A DNA stretch of 16,139 bases from Candidatus Gastranaerophilales bacterium (lineage in GTDB: Bacteria; Cyanobacteriota; Vampirovibrionia; Gastranaerophilales; JAQUYY01): contig JAQUYY010000012.1 of NCBI GenBank assembly GCA_028691575.1, forward strand, positions 1-16,139. The letters run 5' to 3'. Below, piece by piece: positions 1 through 7,695 of the stretch. The number at the start of each line of letters is the position of its first letter. The first letter of the stretch is position 1. The notes beneath the pieces were generated by a model. It did no database searches. It was not told the origin of the DNA and saw nothing but the letters and a program-made list of their open reading frames with translations. The position numbers were made by a program, and so were the translations under genes.

Positions 1-1
1 G

Positions 2-796
2 CCCGGTTACGGTGATTGTGACGATGATATAAGTGACAGCGAAATTGACAACTTAAATAAAAGAGGCTTAAGTTTTTTATTCGGTTCTTTAGCAAAAGCT
101 TATGGAAGTTTAGATAATATAACACTGTTAAATACCGGGAGTATTACTAATGTTCAGAAAAACCATACAGTAACAAGGGAATCTGACGGAGAGTACAGTT
201 TAAGACTTTTTGTTCCTGCAAGTTCAATGCCGACAGACAGTTCGTATGGTTTTAATTATTCATTTAATTTAAGCAGCGGAGTTCTTGCAGGTACAGGTAC
301 GGCAACAGATATTGTTGATTGTTATTTAGATAATGACGGTGACGGCATTCCAAATGCCTGGGATGAAGACCCGCAGTATCCTGATGCCGATGCTGACGGA
401 ATTATAGATGGAGAAGATACTGATGTTGTATTAAACGATACAATTGATGAAACTATAACAAGCACTGAAACTGAAACCTCAAGGCTAATAGCTGCACCGT
501 TTTATATGGATGGAACATTGATTTCATCAACAGATATGAGAAAAACTTTTATTCCTCAAACAAGGTATATTGAGTACATATCTACAGATGATGGATTATA
601 TTTCAAAACAGCTGCAAATCAGTATAGCAGGGTATTTCCAACATGGTCAACAGCAGACGAATTATCACAAAAAGAAAATTTTATAAATGGTACGTCAAAC
701 GGTACATCAATTGAATTAAATAGTTCTCCGGAGTTAGATTTACTAAAAAACAATTCAAATGCTCGTTTCAATTTTTCAAATAGGGTGACAAATTAA
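2..796 (+). CDS. Asp-rich-repeat surface or secreted protein, 5' partial
   Basis: The frame is open from base 2, so the true start lies upstream; the first in-window Met at 227 is unlikely to be the real start. About 264 residues are visible. I do not recognise the overall family. The clear element, encoded at about 329-424, is a pair of Asp-rich loops, DNDGDGIPNAWDEDPQ followed by DADADGIIDGEDTD. These match the DxDxDG pattern of thrombospondin type 3 / EF-hand-like calcium-binding repeats, which are typical of extracellular bacterial proteins. The rest is rich in Ser, Thr and Asn, and no membrane segment is visible. The stop overlaps the next start by one base (TAATG), so it is translationally coupled to the TadG-like gene, which carries the same repeat type. 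A role in a Tad-type surface structure is inferred from that pairing only. The reading frame is certain; the function is weak. Confidence 0.7.
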   Translation, partial: PGYGDCDDDISDSEIDNLNKRGLSFLFGSLAKAYGSLDNITLLNTGSITNVQKNHTVTRESDGEYSLRLFVPASSMPTDSSYGFNYSFNLSSGVLAGTGTATDIVDCYLDNDGDGIPNAWDEDPQYPDADADGIIDGEDTDVVLNDTIDETITSTETETSRLIAAPFYMDGTLISSTDMRKTFIPQTRYIEYISTDDGLYFKTAANQYSRVFPTWSTADELSQKENFINGTSNGTSIELNSSPELDLLKNNSNARFNFSNRVTN

Positions 797-2076
797 TGAA
801 AATTTTTAAGCAAAGAAAAAGCGGAGTTTCTCTTATAATAGTACTTTTTGGCATAGTTGCAATTTTTGCATTTTGCAGTTTTGTAGTAGATGTTGCAATG
901 ATTATGAATGCAAGAGCAGAACTTCAAAAAGCTGTTGAAACATCTGCATTGGTAGGCGCATCTAGTATTACAGGCGAATTATATATGGAAGAAGCAACGC
1001 TTGATGATAATATTGTTCAATCGACTTTTAATACAATAAAAAATGCAAATCCAATAATAAAAAATGCTGTTATGAATGTCGGTGATTCAACTTATTTTGA
1101 AAAGAATTTAACTTCACGGGCTGTCAAAATTTTTGCAGAACTGGATGCAGATACTTATTTTGCAAAGTTTATAGGAATAAGTAAAATTAAAATTCAAGCC
1201 CATGCTGCTGCGATAAATACGCCGTTTTATCTTGATCCTGATTTCCCAAAAGATTTTTTTACGGGAAGTTTAATTGATGATACGGAAGGTGATGCAAAAA
1301 TTCAAGATGCTGTCGGAGATAACGATAATTTAAGTACTTCAAATGAACTTACAATTAAAAATTCGGGCGAAAATTTATACGGTTTTCCTGATAATAAAGC
1401 TGTTTCACTTGGCAGCGGAGGCTATATAACAATAAGGCTACCCGTTCCAATAGTCGATGGTGACGGGGCTGATTTATATATAAAAGAGTTGGGAAATTTA
1501 GAAGGATATTTTGTTTTTGCAGGAATAGACAATAATGTAAACAATCCTTATATATCAGAGACATTCCCGGGAGATGGTATCCAATGGATAAACATAAGCT
1601 GTGCAGGAACACCTATTAATGTCAGCGCATCAGATGTAGGGGCATATCGAGTGATCGTAGATTTTACCGATGGCTCTAGTGAAGAGACTAAATTCTACGG
1701 AAGCGGTTATTTTGACCTTGGTGCAACTTGCAGTAATGATCCGAATAATTATGATGCTTCAATCAAATCTGCTAAATATTTGAAAATTATTGATGATAAT
1801 GAAGAAGACGGTTTTATGGCAAAAGATCCGACTTATCCTGTTCTTTTGCTGGGAGAACATTCATCAATTACGCCCGGAGCTGATATTGACGCAGTTGGAA
1901 TTTTGCATCATTCAAGACTTATCAAATTTTCAGAATACGACGTAGATTCTGACAGTGACGGATTAATAGATATGCTGGAAATGATTGTTAATCCAAGCGT
2001 TTCAACTACAGATAGTGATAGTGATAATCTTGTAGACGACTTTGAAATAGAAACAGATATGCAAGTTGAGCAATAA
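796..2076 (+). CDS. TadE/TadG-like pilus-assembly protein with C-terminal TSP3-type repeats
   Basis: 426 residues. A basic N-terminus (MKIFKQRKSG) is followed by one hydrophobic segment at about 11-33 and then VDVAMIMNARAELQKAVETS, the signature of the TadE/TadG N-terminal domain (Putative Flp pilus-assembly, PF13400 type). In known systems these pseudopilin-like proteins sit in the inner membrane with their bulk outside and help assemble or anchor Flp pili. The middle (about 130-375) is an unrecognised, probably beta-rich exported region with no clear von Willebrand domain. The C-terminus (about 384-421) has two Asp-rich loops, DSDSDGLID and DSDSDNLVDD, like bacterial thrombospondin type 3 calcium-binding repeats. 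The start is supported by AGGGTG at 782-787, eight bases before the ATG, and by one-base overlap with the preceding gene. No TadA, TadB or TadC is in view, so a complete Tad system is unproven. Confidence 0.75.
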   Translation: MKIFKQRKSGVSLIIVLFGIVAIFAFCSFVVDVAMIMNARAELQKAVETSALVGASSITGELYMEEATLDDNIVQSTFNTIKNANPIIKNAVMNVGDSTYFEKNLTSRAVKIFAELDADTYFAKFIGISKIKIQAHAAAINTPFYLDPDFPKDFFTGSLIDDTEGDAKIQDAVGDNDNLSTSNELTIKNSGENLYGFPDNKAVSLGSGGYITIRLPVPIVDGDGADLYIKELGNLEGYFVFAGIDNNVNNPYISETFPGDGIQWINISCAGTPINVSASDVGAYRVIVDFTDGSSEETKFYGSGYFDLGATCSNDPNNYDASIKSAKYLKIIDDNEEDGFMAKDPTYPVLLLGEHSSITPGADIDAVGILHHSRLIKFSEYDVDSDSDGLIDMLEMIVNPSVSTTDSDSDNLVDDFEIETDMQVEQ

Positions 2077-2104
2077 GTACATATTTTTTAAGCTTATAAG
2101 TAAA

Positions 2105-2893
2105 CTATTTAATTTTTCTATCCTTCAAAACAGGGAAATCGGCTCTGATTTTTTTAATCAAATTTAAATCAATCTCGGCTTTTAAAATGCCTTCTTCATC
2201 TCCGGCCGATGCTAAAATTTCTCCCCAAGGGCTTATAACTGCAGAATTTCCGGCATTTGTTGTCCCGTAGGTCTTTCCTACCTGATTAATAGCGATAAAG
2301 AAACATTGGTTTTCAATAGCTCTTGCTTTTGATAGCGTTGTCCAATGTTCCACCCTTTGTGACGGCCAGGCTGCAAGGCAGGTAATGATTTGAACATTTT
2401 CATTAACTAAATTTCTGTATAATTCGGGAAATCTCAAATCATAACAAATACTTAAGCCGATTTTTGCACAGTCCAATTGAACAGCAACAATTTCTTTGCC
2501 TGATTCCAAAAATTTATCTTCATTAATTTCACAATTAGAAAAAAGGTGAATTTTGTGATACTTTGCAACGATTTTTCCTGTTCTGTCAATCACAAGACAG
2601 GTATTTCGAAGTTTGCCGTCAGGACATTTTTCAATGAAAGTTCCTATTATGTTTGTTTTATAAGTCTCTGCCATGCCGGCTAAAAACATTGTAGTTTCAG
2701 CAGGTATAGCCTCTGAATAGTCTTCAAATTTAGTCGGATTAAGACCTGTATTAAAAAATTCCGGCAACAAAACAATATCGGGCATAAAATCAGCATTGTT
2801 TTTTAAAAAACTTGCAATTTTTGTCATATTTGCAATTTTATCACCCATTGTGGGGCTTAGCTGAATGCCAAGTATTTTAACATTTTGCCCCAT
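2105..2893 (-). CDS. Carbon-nitrogen hydrolase (nitrilase superfamily, omega-amidase/NIT2/YafV-like)
   Basis: 262 residues, full length for the family. The Glu-Lys-Cys triad is intact: E45 in LLPEFFNTG, K114 in KYHKIHLF and C150 in GLSICYDLRFPELYR. The run from AAWPSQRVEHW to KARAIENQ, with FFIAINQVG after it, resembles the omega-amidase/YafV branch, which hydrolyses alpha-ketoglutaramate or alpha-ketosuccinamate to the keto acid and ammonia. Substrate assignment within this superfamily by eye is uncertain; another small amide is possible. It is a cytoplasmic enzyme, with no signal peptide. It is the last gene of the minus-strand operon; its ATG overlaps the stop of the PilB-like gene by one base (TAATG), with AAGGA six bases upstream. 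It probably does metabolic repair and is co-transcribed with the signalling genes; no functional link to them is visible. Confidence 0.88.
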   Translation of the reverse strand: MGQNVKILGIQLSPTMGDKIANMTKIASFLKNNADFMPDIVLLPEFFNTGLNPTKFEDYSEAIPAETTMFLAGMAETYKTNIIGTFIEKCPDGKLRNTCLVIDRTGKIVAKYHKIHLFSNCEINEDKFLESGKEIVAVQLDCAKIGLSICYDLRFPELYRNLVNENVQIITCLAAWPSQRVEHWTTLSKARAIENQCFFIAINQVGKTYGTTNAGNSAVISPWGEILASAGDEEGILKAEIDLNLIKKIRADFPVLKDRKIK

Positions 2894-4248
2894 TATATTT
2901 CCTTAAAAATATCATTTTTTGATATTATTTCAATTTTATCATCATTTACATAAATTATACCGCAAAGAGTTTTTTGAATTTTTGAAAAATCAAATTTTTG
3001 AATAAAATCCTGCAAATTTTTAGCCGAAAACTCTGTAAATATTGTTTTTCCGCCGGCTGCTAATGTTGATGAATATTCTAAACTTTGAGCTGTTGGTAAA
3101 CTTTCAAAATAAATGATATCCGGCAATTGAAACTCTAAAAACCTCATTGCTTTTGACAAATCAAGTCCTATTTTTTCATTTAATTGAATTTGCTTGATAT
3201 TTGGCAATTCATACTTTATGATAGATTCAAAAGTTAAAATATTTTTATTTGTCTGAGAATTCAAAATAGAGTAAATAACAGAGGTTTTGCCGCTTAAATC
3301 AGAGCCCAGCACAACAAAAATTCCGCCATTATTTATATTTTTTTCAATAAATTCCAAATCCCCTTTATTGGTGATTAAATTATCAATTTGTTTTGGCGGT
3401 TTATAGATTTTTACTGAAATTCTTTCGCTTTTAATGTTTGGTAACGTTGCTACACTAGCGACACAGCTTTTGTTTTTGTATAAAAACTTTATTTTGCCGA
3501 TTTGAGGGATGTTTGTAACCGTAAAATCCAAAGATGCCATTTTTTTTAATTTTGCAATAAATGCAGGCATGAGCAATATCGGAATATTGCCTCGATTAGT
3601 AGATTGTTGTTCCACATTAAAAGTCACAGATAAACCGTTAACTTCTTTTTCGAAAACGATTTCAAGAGATTTTTCTTCGCATGCCTGATTTAAGAGTGCA
3701 AAAATGATTTCTTCCAGAGTTTTTTCATCATGTTTTTCTGTACTTAGTTTATTTCTCCAGTCTAGAGTAATGTTTTGCACTAATTTTTCCACATAGGGCT
3801 CTTGATTGTAATATTTTTCAATAGCTTCATTTATACTGTTTTCAGAGCAAATTACAGGCTCAATATCACATTTTGTAGTTGTTATCAGGTTATTAAGGGC
3901 AAAAAGGTTTAAAGGATCGGACATTGCAACAGTTAAAACTTCTTCTATTTTAAATAACGGAATAATTTTATACCTTTTTGCATCATCTGTACAAATATAT
4001 TTTAAACACTCTCTATCGACAGAATAGTCTTTTAAATCGACCGATGGAATGTGCAATTTTGACTCGATGAATTTTAATAAAGCACTTTCTTGTATGAAAT
4101 TTGATTCGACAAAAATTTTTGCCAATGTTTGTTTTTGTTCTTTTGCTGTATTTTCAGCTTCAGTAAGATTTTCAAAAGAAATCAATCCTTCTCTTACTAA
4201 ATCATATTTTAATTTGTCTAAAGTTTTGTTAGTTAAAATATCTTGCAT
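2893..4248 (-). CDS. Degenerate GspE/PilB-like type II secretion/type IV pilus ATPase homologue
   Basis: 451 residues, against roughly 550-580 for a normal PilB or GspE. Residues about 10-150 form a GspE/MshE N-terminal domain, with two L..xLV..G(L/N)(I) helical motifs and IPSVDL, as in the start of PilB. Residues about 300-420 align with the ATPase core: GSDLSGKT (315-322) is a complete Walker A, and YELPNIKQIQLNEKIGLDLS matches the conserved stretch after the Asp box. The other catalytic boxes are gone. The Walker B region reads LPDIIYFESLPT instead of DPDIIMVGEIRD, the His-box region reads FTEFSAKN instead of STLHTNDA, and the tetracysteine zinc module is absent. It may bind nucleotide without hydrolysing it efficiently, so a regulatory or scaffold role is inferred. 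It starts two bases after the response regulator stop, with AAGGTG inside the end of that gene as its ribosome site. A decayed gene is possible, but the long intact frame argues against it. Confidence 0.72.
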   Translation of the reverse strand: MQDILTNKTLDKLKYDLVREGLISFENLTEAENTAKEQKQTLAKIFVESNFIQESALLKFIESKLHIPSVDLKDYSVDRECLKYICTDDAKRYKIIPLFKIEEVLTVAMSDPLNLFALNNLITTTKCDIEPVICSENSINEAIEKYYNQEPYVEKLVQNITLDWRNKLSTEKHDEKTLEEIIFALLNQACEEKSLEIVFEKEVNGLSVTFNVEQQSTNRGNIPILLMPAFIAKLKKMASLDFTVTNIPQIGKIKFLYKNKSCVASVATLPNIKSERISVKIYKPPKQIDNLITNKGDLEFIEKNINNGGIFVVLGSDLSGKTSVIYSILNSQTNKNILTFESIIKYELPNIKQIQLNEKIGLDLSKAMRFLEFQLPDIIYFESLPTAQSLEYSSTLAAGGKTIFTEFSAKNLQDFIQKFDFSKIQKTLCGIIYVNDDKIEIISKNDIFKEI

Positions 4249-4250
4249 TT

Positions 4251-4640
4251 TTACACCTTACATGATTTTTCTATCCATAATTTTGCTCTCTCTGCTACAT
4301 CTGAAATTTCAAATGGTTTGGTTATATACTCGTCAGCACCGGTTTCTTCACCAATAGCTTTGTCTTCCTCTTGAGATCTTGCAGTAATCATAAGAATCGG
4401 TATATTTTTATATTTTGCATCAAATTTTAATAATCGGCAAATTTTATAACCGTTTATTTTGGGAAGCATAACATCAAGAATTATCAAATCGGGTTTTTCG
4501 TTTTTTGCCAAATTCAGTGCTTCTTCGCCATCATATGCGCTAAGGCATTCAAAACCTTCTGATTCGAGCATAAATTTTAGTGTTTCAACAATATCCTGCT
4601 CATCATCAACTATTAAAATTCTTTTTTTGTTTGCGCTCAT
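4251..4640 (-). CDS. Single-domain response regulator (CheY-like receiver)
   Basis: 129 residues consisting of one receiver domain and no output domain. All key positions are present: acidic pair D12-D13 (ILIVDDEQD), phospho-acceptor D56 (LIILDVMLP), T86 (MITAR) and K108 (YITKPF). It should accept phosphate from a kinase and signal by protein-protein contact, as CheY- or PilG/PilH-type regulators do. It lies ten bases downstream of the hybrid kinase, with a strong GAGGTG site, and two bases upstream of the PilB-like gene. The natural reading is that the kinase phosphorylates this protein and that its partner is the PilB-like protein; this is inference from gene order. The family call is secure. 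Confidence 0.93.
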   Translation of the reverse strand: MSANKKRILIVDDEQDIVETLKFMLESEGFECLSAYDGEEALNLAKNEKPDLIILDVMLPKINGYKICRLLKFDAKYKNIPILMITARSQEEDKAIGEETGADEYITKPFEISDVAERAKLWIEKSCKV

Positions 4641-4650
4641 ATTTCACCTC

Positions 4651-6708
4651 TTAAAATTTAACTGCTTTTAACGATTTTTTTGCGTGTTGTATTAGCTCTT
4701 CTGCCGTAATTGCGTCATTAGGGTATATTGAAACGGATTTTTTCACGGCATTATCGCTGTACGTGACTGTTTTATACATATTTTTTATTCTTTTTATTAT
4801 TGTTGATGTATTCTTTTTTTCCAAATTTGGAAGTAATATGTACATCTTACTATCTTGTACAAAAATTTTCGAATCATCTCTTCGTCTTATTATATTTGCA
4901 TTTCCGGCTTCAATATCTTTTATAAGAAGATTTTCACCTTTTTCCTCAATTGTCAGCAAAGATACGCTTGAATGGCTGTATTTGGCTTGTTGGATAAGGT
5001 TATCAAGCTCAAGTATAAAAATATTTTCTTCTGAAATAATAGGCAAAATAAAAGAAAATACACTTCCTTTATTTGGCTCACTTTCAACCCATATTTTGCC
5101 CCTATGAGCGTCAACCAGCTGCTTTGCAATGGGGAGACCAAGCCCTGTCCCACCTACTTTTCGATTTAAGGAAGTTTCTATCTGATGAAATTTATCAAAA
5201 ACCTTCGGCATATCTTCATTTAAAATTCCTATGCCGGTATCTTTTACGCTAATTTTTATATGAGAGGTTTTAAGTAAGTTATCTTTATTTTTTGAATTTT
5301 TTGATGCTGTTTTATATGAAATTTCTTCAACCGAAATAATTATTTTCCCATTATCATCGGTAAATTTTATTGCATTTGAAATCAGATTTGTTAAAATTTG
5401 TTCAATTCTACTGGTATCGGCATAAATATCTTTAATTTCAGGTGGAATATTAAGTTCAATTTCAATATCTTTTTTTTGAGCCAAATTTTCTAAAGTAGAT
5501 TTTACAAATTCAATGGGTTCTTTGACGTTCATTTTATTGAAACGATATTTCATTTTTCCGGCTTCAATTTTGGATAAATCCAGTAAATCATTGATAATTC
5601 CCGATAATCTGCCGACATTTCTTTTTGCCATATTCAAGAAATTATCCATAGATTTGGTTATTTCACCTGTTTTTCCGCTTAACATAATGTCCAAAGAATT
5701 TTTAATTGCAGTTAATGGCGTTCTTAATTCATGGGATACGATTGAAATAAATTCTGACTTCATTTTTTCGAGCATTTCCAATTTGGCGTTTGTAGCTTTT
5801 ATCTCTTCGTATAAAATAGCACTCTCCAATGGCAATGCAACTTGATTTACCACAGTTTGAAAACAAGTTATATCTTCTTGTTTAAACTCTTTGTTTCTAA
5901 TGATTTCTACTGTTCCGAAAAACTTGTCATTAGCGCTTATATCTGAAAATAAACTAAATGAAGAAAGCATATCAATATCATAAATTTCACTTTCGTCCTT
6001 GATATTGAATTTTAGTTTAATATTTTCTTCCGTAAATTCAAAAGGCATAGTCTCAGGAGTGAATAATTTGCAGTATTGTTCTACTGCTCTTGTTTTTAAG
6101 GCTTCTTGAAGATTTTCGCTTATTGCATGTTCGGAATTTATTTCAAGAGTAATATCATATGAACTGTTTATTAATAAAACTGTTGAAAACGAATAATTAA
6201 GGGTTTTTTCAAGCCCTTCATTCATAATATCAATAAGTTTTGATTTGTCCAGAGTTCCTGCAAGCTGGGAGCTGGTATTGTATAAAGTATTTAGCTGAAA
6301 TAGACTTGTGGCAAGTTTTCTATTGTTTGTATAAAGAATATTTAAAAGATCTTTAATTCTCAAATGAGCATTTACTGTTGCAATTAAAATATTGTCACTA
6401 AAAGGCTTTGGGATGTAACCATCTGCAGGGATCAAGACTTCTTTTGAAGTTGAGTCATCCGGAATAAGCAAAATTATTTGAATATCACTGTTATCAACTT
6501 GCAGTTTTAACTTTTTACAGATAGATGCACTGCTTCCAAACTTGCAAGGAGCGTTTATAATAGCAATATCAGGTGTATGATTTAATGCAACATTCAAACT
6601 TTCTTGCTCGGATGAGGCATATAAAACTTCATGCCCAATATCGTTCAGTAATTCTAAAACATTATTACTGACTTTGTTTTCATCGCTTATAAGCAAAATT
6701 TTTGGCAT
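4651..6708 (-). CDS. Hybrid sensor histidine kinase: pseudo-receiver, GAF-like, HisKA, HATPase, degenerate GGDEF-like C-terminus
   Basis: 685 residues, cytoplasmic, with no membrane segment. Residues 1-120 fold like a receiver, with K101 in YIPKPF, but the phospho-acceptor position is Asn (PDIAIIN, N52). Residues about 140-305 look like a GAF domain. The HisKA box is SIVSHELRTPL with H326. The HATPase domain follows with N-box NLISNAIKFT (N445), DTGIG (490-494) and GGTGLGL (519-525), so the kinase core looks active. Residues about 565-685 resemble a diguanylate cyclase: I..RRRDDSK, then YILLPN, then SVSIYPNDAITAEELIQHAKKSLKAVK. The GGDEF position reads QDSKM (618-622), so cyclase activity is not expected. 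It is the first gene of the operon, before the response regulator. The ATG is fixed by GGGG six bases upstream and an in-frame TAG just before it. Confidence 0.9.
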   Translation of the reverse strand: MPKILLISDENKVSNNVLELLNDIGHEVLYASSEQESLNVALNHTPDIAIINAPCKFGSSASICKKLKLQVDNSDIQIILLIPDDSTSKEVLIPADGYIPKPFSDNILIATVNAHLRIKDLLNILYTNNRKLATSLFQLNTLYNTSSQLAGTLDKSKLIDIMNEGLEKTLNYSFSTVLLINSSYDITLEINSEHAISENLQEALKTRAVEQYCKLFTPETMPFEFTEENIKLKFNIKDESEIYDIDMLSSFSLFSDISANDKFFGTVEIIRNKEFKQEDITCFQTVVNQVALPLESAILYEEIKATNAKLEMLEKMKSEFISIVSHELRTPLTAIKNSLDIMLSGKTGEITKSMDNFLNMAKRNVGRLSGIINDLLDLSKIEAGKMKYRFNKMNVKEPIEFVKSTLENLAQKKDIEIELNIPPEIKDIYADTSRIEQILTNLISNAIKFTDDNGKIIISVEEISYKTASKNSKNKDNLLKTSHIKISVKDTGIGILNEDMPKVFDKFHQIETSLNRKVGGTGLGLPIAKQLVDAHRGKIWVESEPNKGSVFSFILPIISEENIFILELDNLIQQAKYSHSSVSLLTIEEKGENLLIKDIEAGNANIIRRRDDSKIFVQDSKMYILLPNLEKKNTSTIIKRIKNMYKTVTYSDNAVKKSVSIYPNDAITAEELIQHAKKSLKAVKF

Positions 6709-6735
6709 ATACTACCCCAACTCCTGATTAATAAT

Positions 6736-6744
6736 ATTTTAACA
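6736..6744 (-). promoter_or_regulatory. Candidate extended -10 promoter for the kinase-regulator-PilB-like operon
   Basis: Read on the minus strand this is TGTTAAAAT, an extended -10 (TGn plus TAAAAT). It would start transcription about 20 bases before the kinase ATG at 6708. No good -35 hexamer lies at the right distance. It overlaps the near-palindrome at 6739-6752. It is the only plausible promoter I found in the upstream gap for this strand. Confidence 0.4.
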
Positions 6745-6752
6745 GCTATTAA
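6739..6752. promoter_or_regulatory. Near-palindromic operator-like site
   Basis: TTAACAGCTATTAA is an inverted repeat with a single mismatched pair (C against A) around an AGCT centre. It overlaps the proposed -10 of the minus-strand operon, a place where a dimeric repressor could act. In AT-rich intergenic DNA such a site can arise by chance, and no cognate regulator is in the window. Confidence 0.25.
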
Positions 6753-6812
6753 GGGTTTTTGTACAGAAATTATTTGTAAATTTTAACTAATATGTATTGA
6801 ATCATAATAAAT

Positions 6813-6841
6813 TTGGATTTATAGAAAAGTAATGATATAAT
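6813..6841 (+). promoter_or_regulatory. Sigma-70-type promoter with extended -10 for the first pilin
   Basis: TTGGAT (6813-6818), a 17-base spacer, then TATAAT (6836-6841) preceded by TG one base away (TGATATAAT), an extended -10. Transcription would start near 6848, giving a leader of about 45 bases with GAGAAAGG (6875-6882) ahead of the ATG at 6892. The hexamer match and spacing are good for a vegetative promoter. Confidence 0.6.
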
Positions 6842-6891
6842 TTCAACAAATATTTATTATTAAATGTTAAAATTGAGAAAGGCAATAAATA

Positions 6892-7578
6892 ATGAAACAA
6901 AATAAAGGTTTCACCCTGGCAGAGACATTAATAGTCATTGCAATAATCGGAATAATAGCATCAATTGCAATTCCGACATTATTTGGCACAACAAGCGATG
7001 CAGAGCTAAAAGCAGCGTGGAAAAAACAATATTCAGATTTATCTCAGGCAACAATGATGATAGTTGCAGATAACGGTGGAACTTTAGCAGGTGTTTTTAC
7101 GGGAGATGTTTTAGGAACTGAAAATTTAAAAAATGCTTATGCGTCTAAATTAAATATAATAAAAGATTGTTCGGGCACTTCAACTTATGGTGGAACTGGA
7201 ACGGGAGCAAGTACAGAAGGTTGTTGGCATTCGGGAACTGACAGTTGGTATCATTTAAAAGGTACAGGAATAGGAAGTATAAATAACTCAGGCTTAATTT
7301 TAAATAACGGTAGTTTAATGAGATTTGGTATTGAAAAATCAAACTGCAGTTCTGTCGCAGGCGATTATATAAGATGCGGATGGATAAATATAGACGTAAA
7401 TGGATTTAAAAAACCGAATACAATAGGAAAAGACATATTTTCAACAAGTATAACTTCAAATGCATTGATACCAGAAGGAGCAAGAGGATGTCATCCTCTT
7501 GTAACGACCTGTATAGAAGGTTCAACCGCCTCTGATAATACCGGTTTTGGCTGTTCTGCAAAATATTTATATGAATAA
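6892..7578 (+). CDS. Type IV pilin-like prepilin, copy 1
   Basis: 228 residues. A short leader, MKQNKG, ends at the prepilin peptidase site G6|F7, followed by FTLAE with the conserved Glu at mature position 5 and a hydrophobic helix to about residue 31. This is the class III-type N-terminus of type IV pilins and type II secretion pseudopilins; the protein would be cleaved, N-methylated and assembled in the inner membrane. The globular part has Gly/Thr-rich loops (YGGTGTGAS) and several Cys, including C93, C110 and a C-terminal pair around CIEGSTASDNTGFGC, that could form disulfides. It ends in AKYLYE. It has its own promoter and GAGAAAGG ribosome site and stands alone, divergent from the kinase operon. 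It is ungapped against the copy at 14799-15518, at about 75% identity by hand count. Whether it is a major pilin, a minor pilin or a pseudopilin cannot be told. Confidence 0.85.
   Translation: MKQNKGFTLAETLIVIAIIGIIASIAIPTLFGTTSDAELKAAWKKQYSDLSQATMMIVADNGGTLAGVFTGDVLGTENLKNAYASKLNIIKDCSGTSTYGGTGTGASTEGCWHSGTDSWYHLKGTGIGSINNSGLILNNGSLMRFGIEKSNCSSVAGDYIRCGWINIDVNGFKKPNTIGKDIFSTSITSNALIPEGARGCHPLVTTCIEGSTASDNTGFGCSAKYLYE
6907..7578 (+). repeat. Direct repeat, unit 1 (pilin coding region)
   Basis: The 672 bases from the Gly codon at the cleavage site to the stop align without gaps to 14847-15518, in the same orientation and about 7.9 kb apart. Short exact blocks remain, such as AAATTAAATATAATAAAAGA, but many third positions differ. 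The pair therefore looks like an old gene duplication rather than a recent copy. Confidence 0.75.
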
Positions 7579-7648
7579 TTTGATTATTATTAAAATTCCA
7601 CATGTTTTTTCTCAGAACTAATGTATAAGGATAATGCGCAGTTTCATT

Positions 7649-7661
7649 TATAATGTATAAT
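7649..7661 (+). promoter_or_regulatory. Candidate tandem -10 elements upstream of the GHL10 gene
   Basis: Two exact TATAAT hexamers, at 7649-7654 and 7656-7661, lie about 40 bases before the TTG start. Neither has a convincing -35 at 16-18 bases. They are placed correctly for a promoter, but TATAAT is common in DNA this AT-rich. Confidence 0.35.
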
Positions 7662-7695
7662 TAAACTTGCAAGGTTTTTTGGAGTTGACGGGTTT

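Noticed and set aside
227..229. ATG at 227 as the true start of the first gene
   Set aside because: The frame is open all the way back to base 2 with protein-like composition, and no ribosome site precedes 227; the gene is cut by the window edge.
2077..2104. Bidirectional terminator between the convergent TadG-like and amidase genes
   Set aside because: Only short AT palindromes (TAAGCTTA, CTTATAAG) are present, with no stable stem plus T tract on either strand.
4763..5107. Plus-strand open frame of 114 codons inside the kinase gene
   Set aside because: It lies antisense to the well-conserved HATPase and C-terminal region, has a low-complexity hydrophobic translation and no ribosome site; it is a shadow of the real gene.
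5513..5845. Plus-strand open frame of 110 codons antisense to HisKA
   Set aside because: The minus strand carries the SHELRTPL motif here, and the plus-strand translation matches nothing recognisable.
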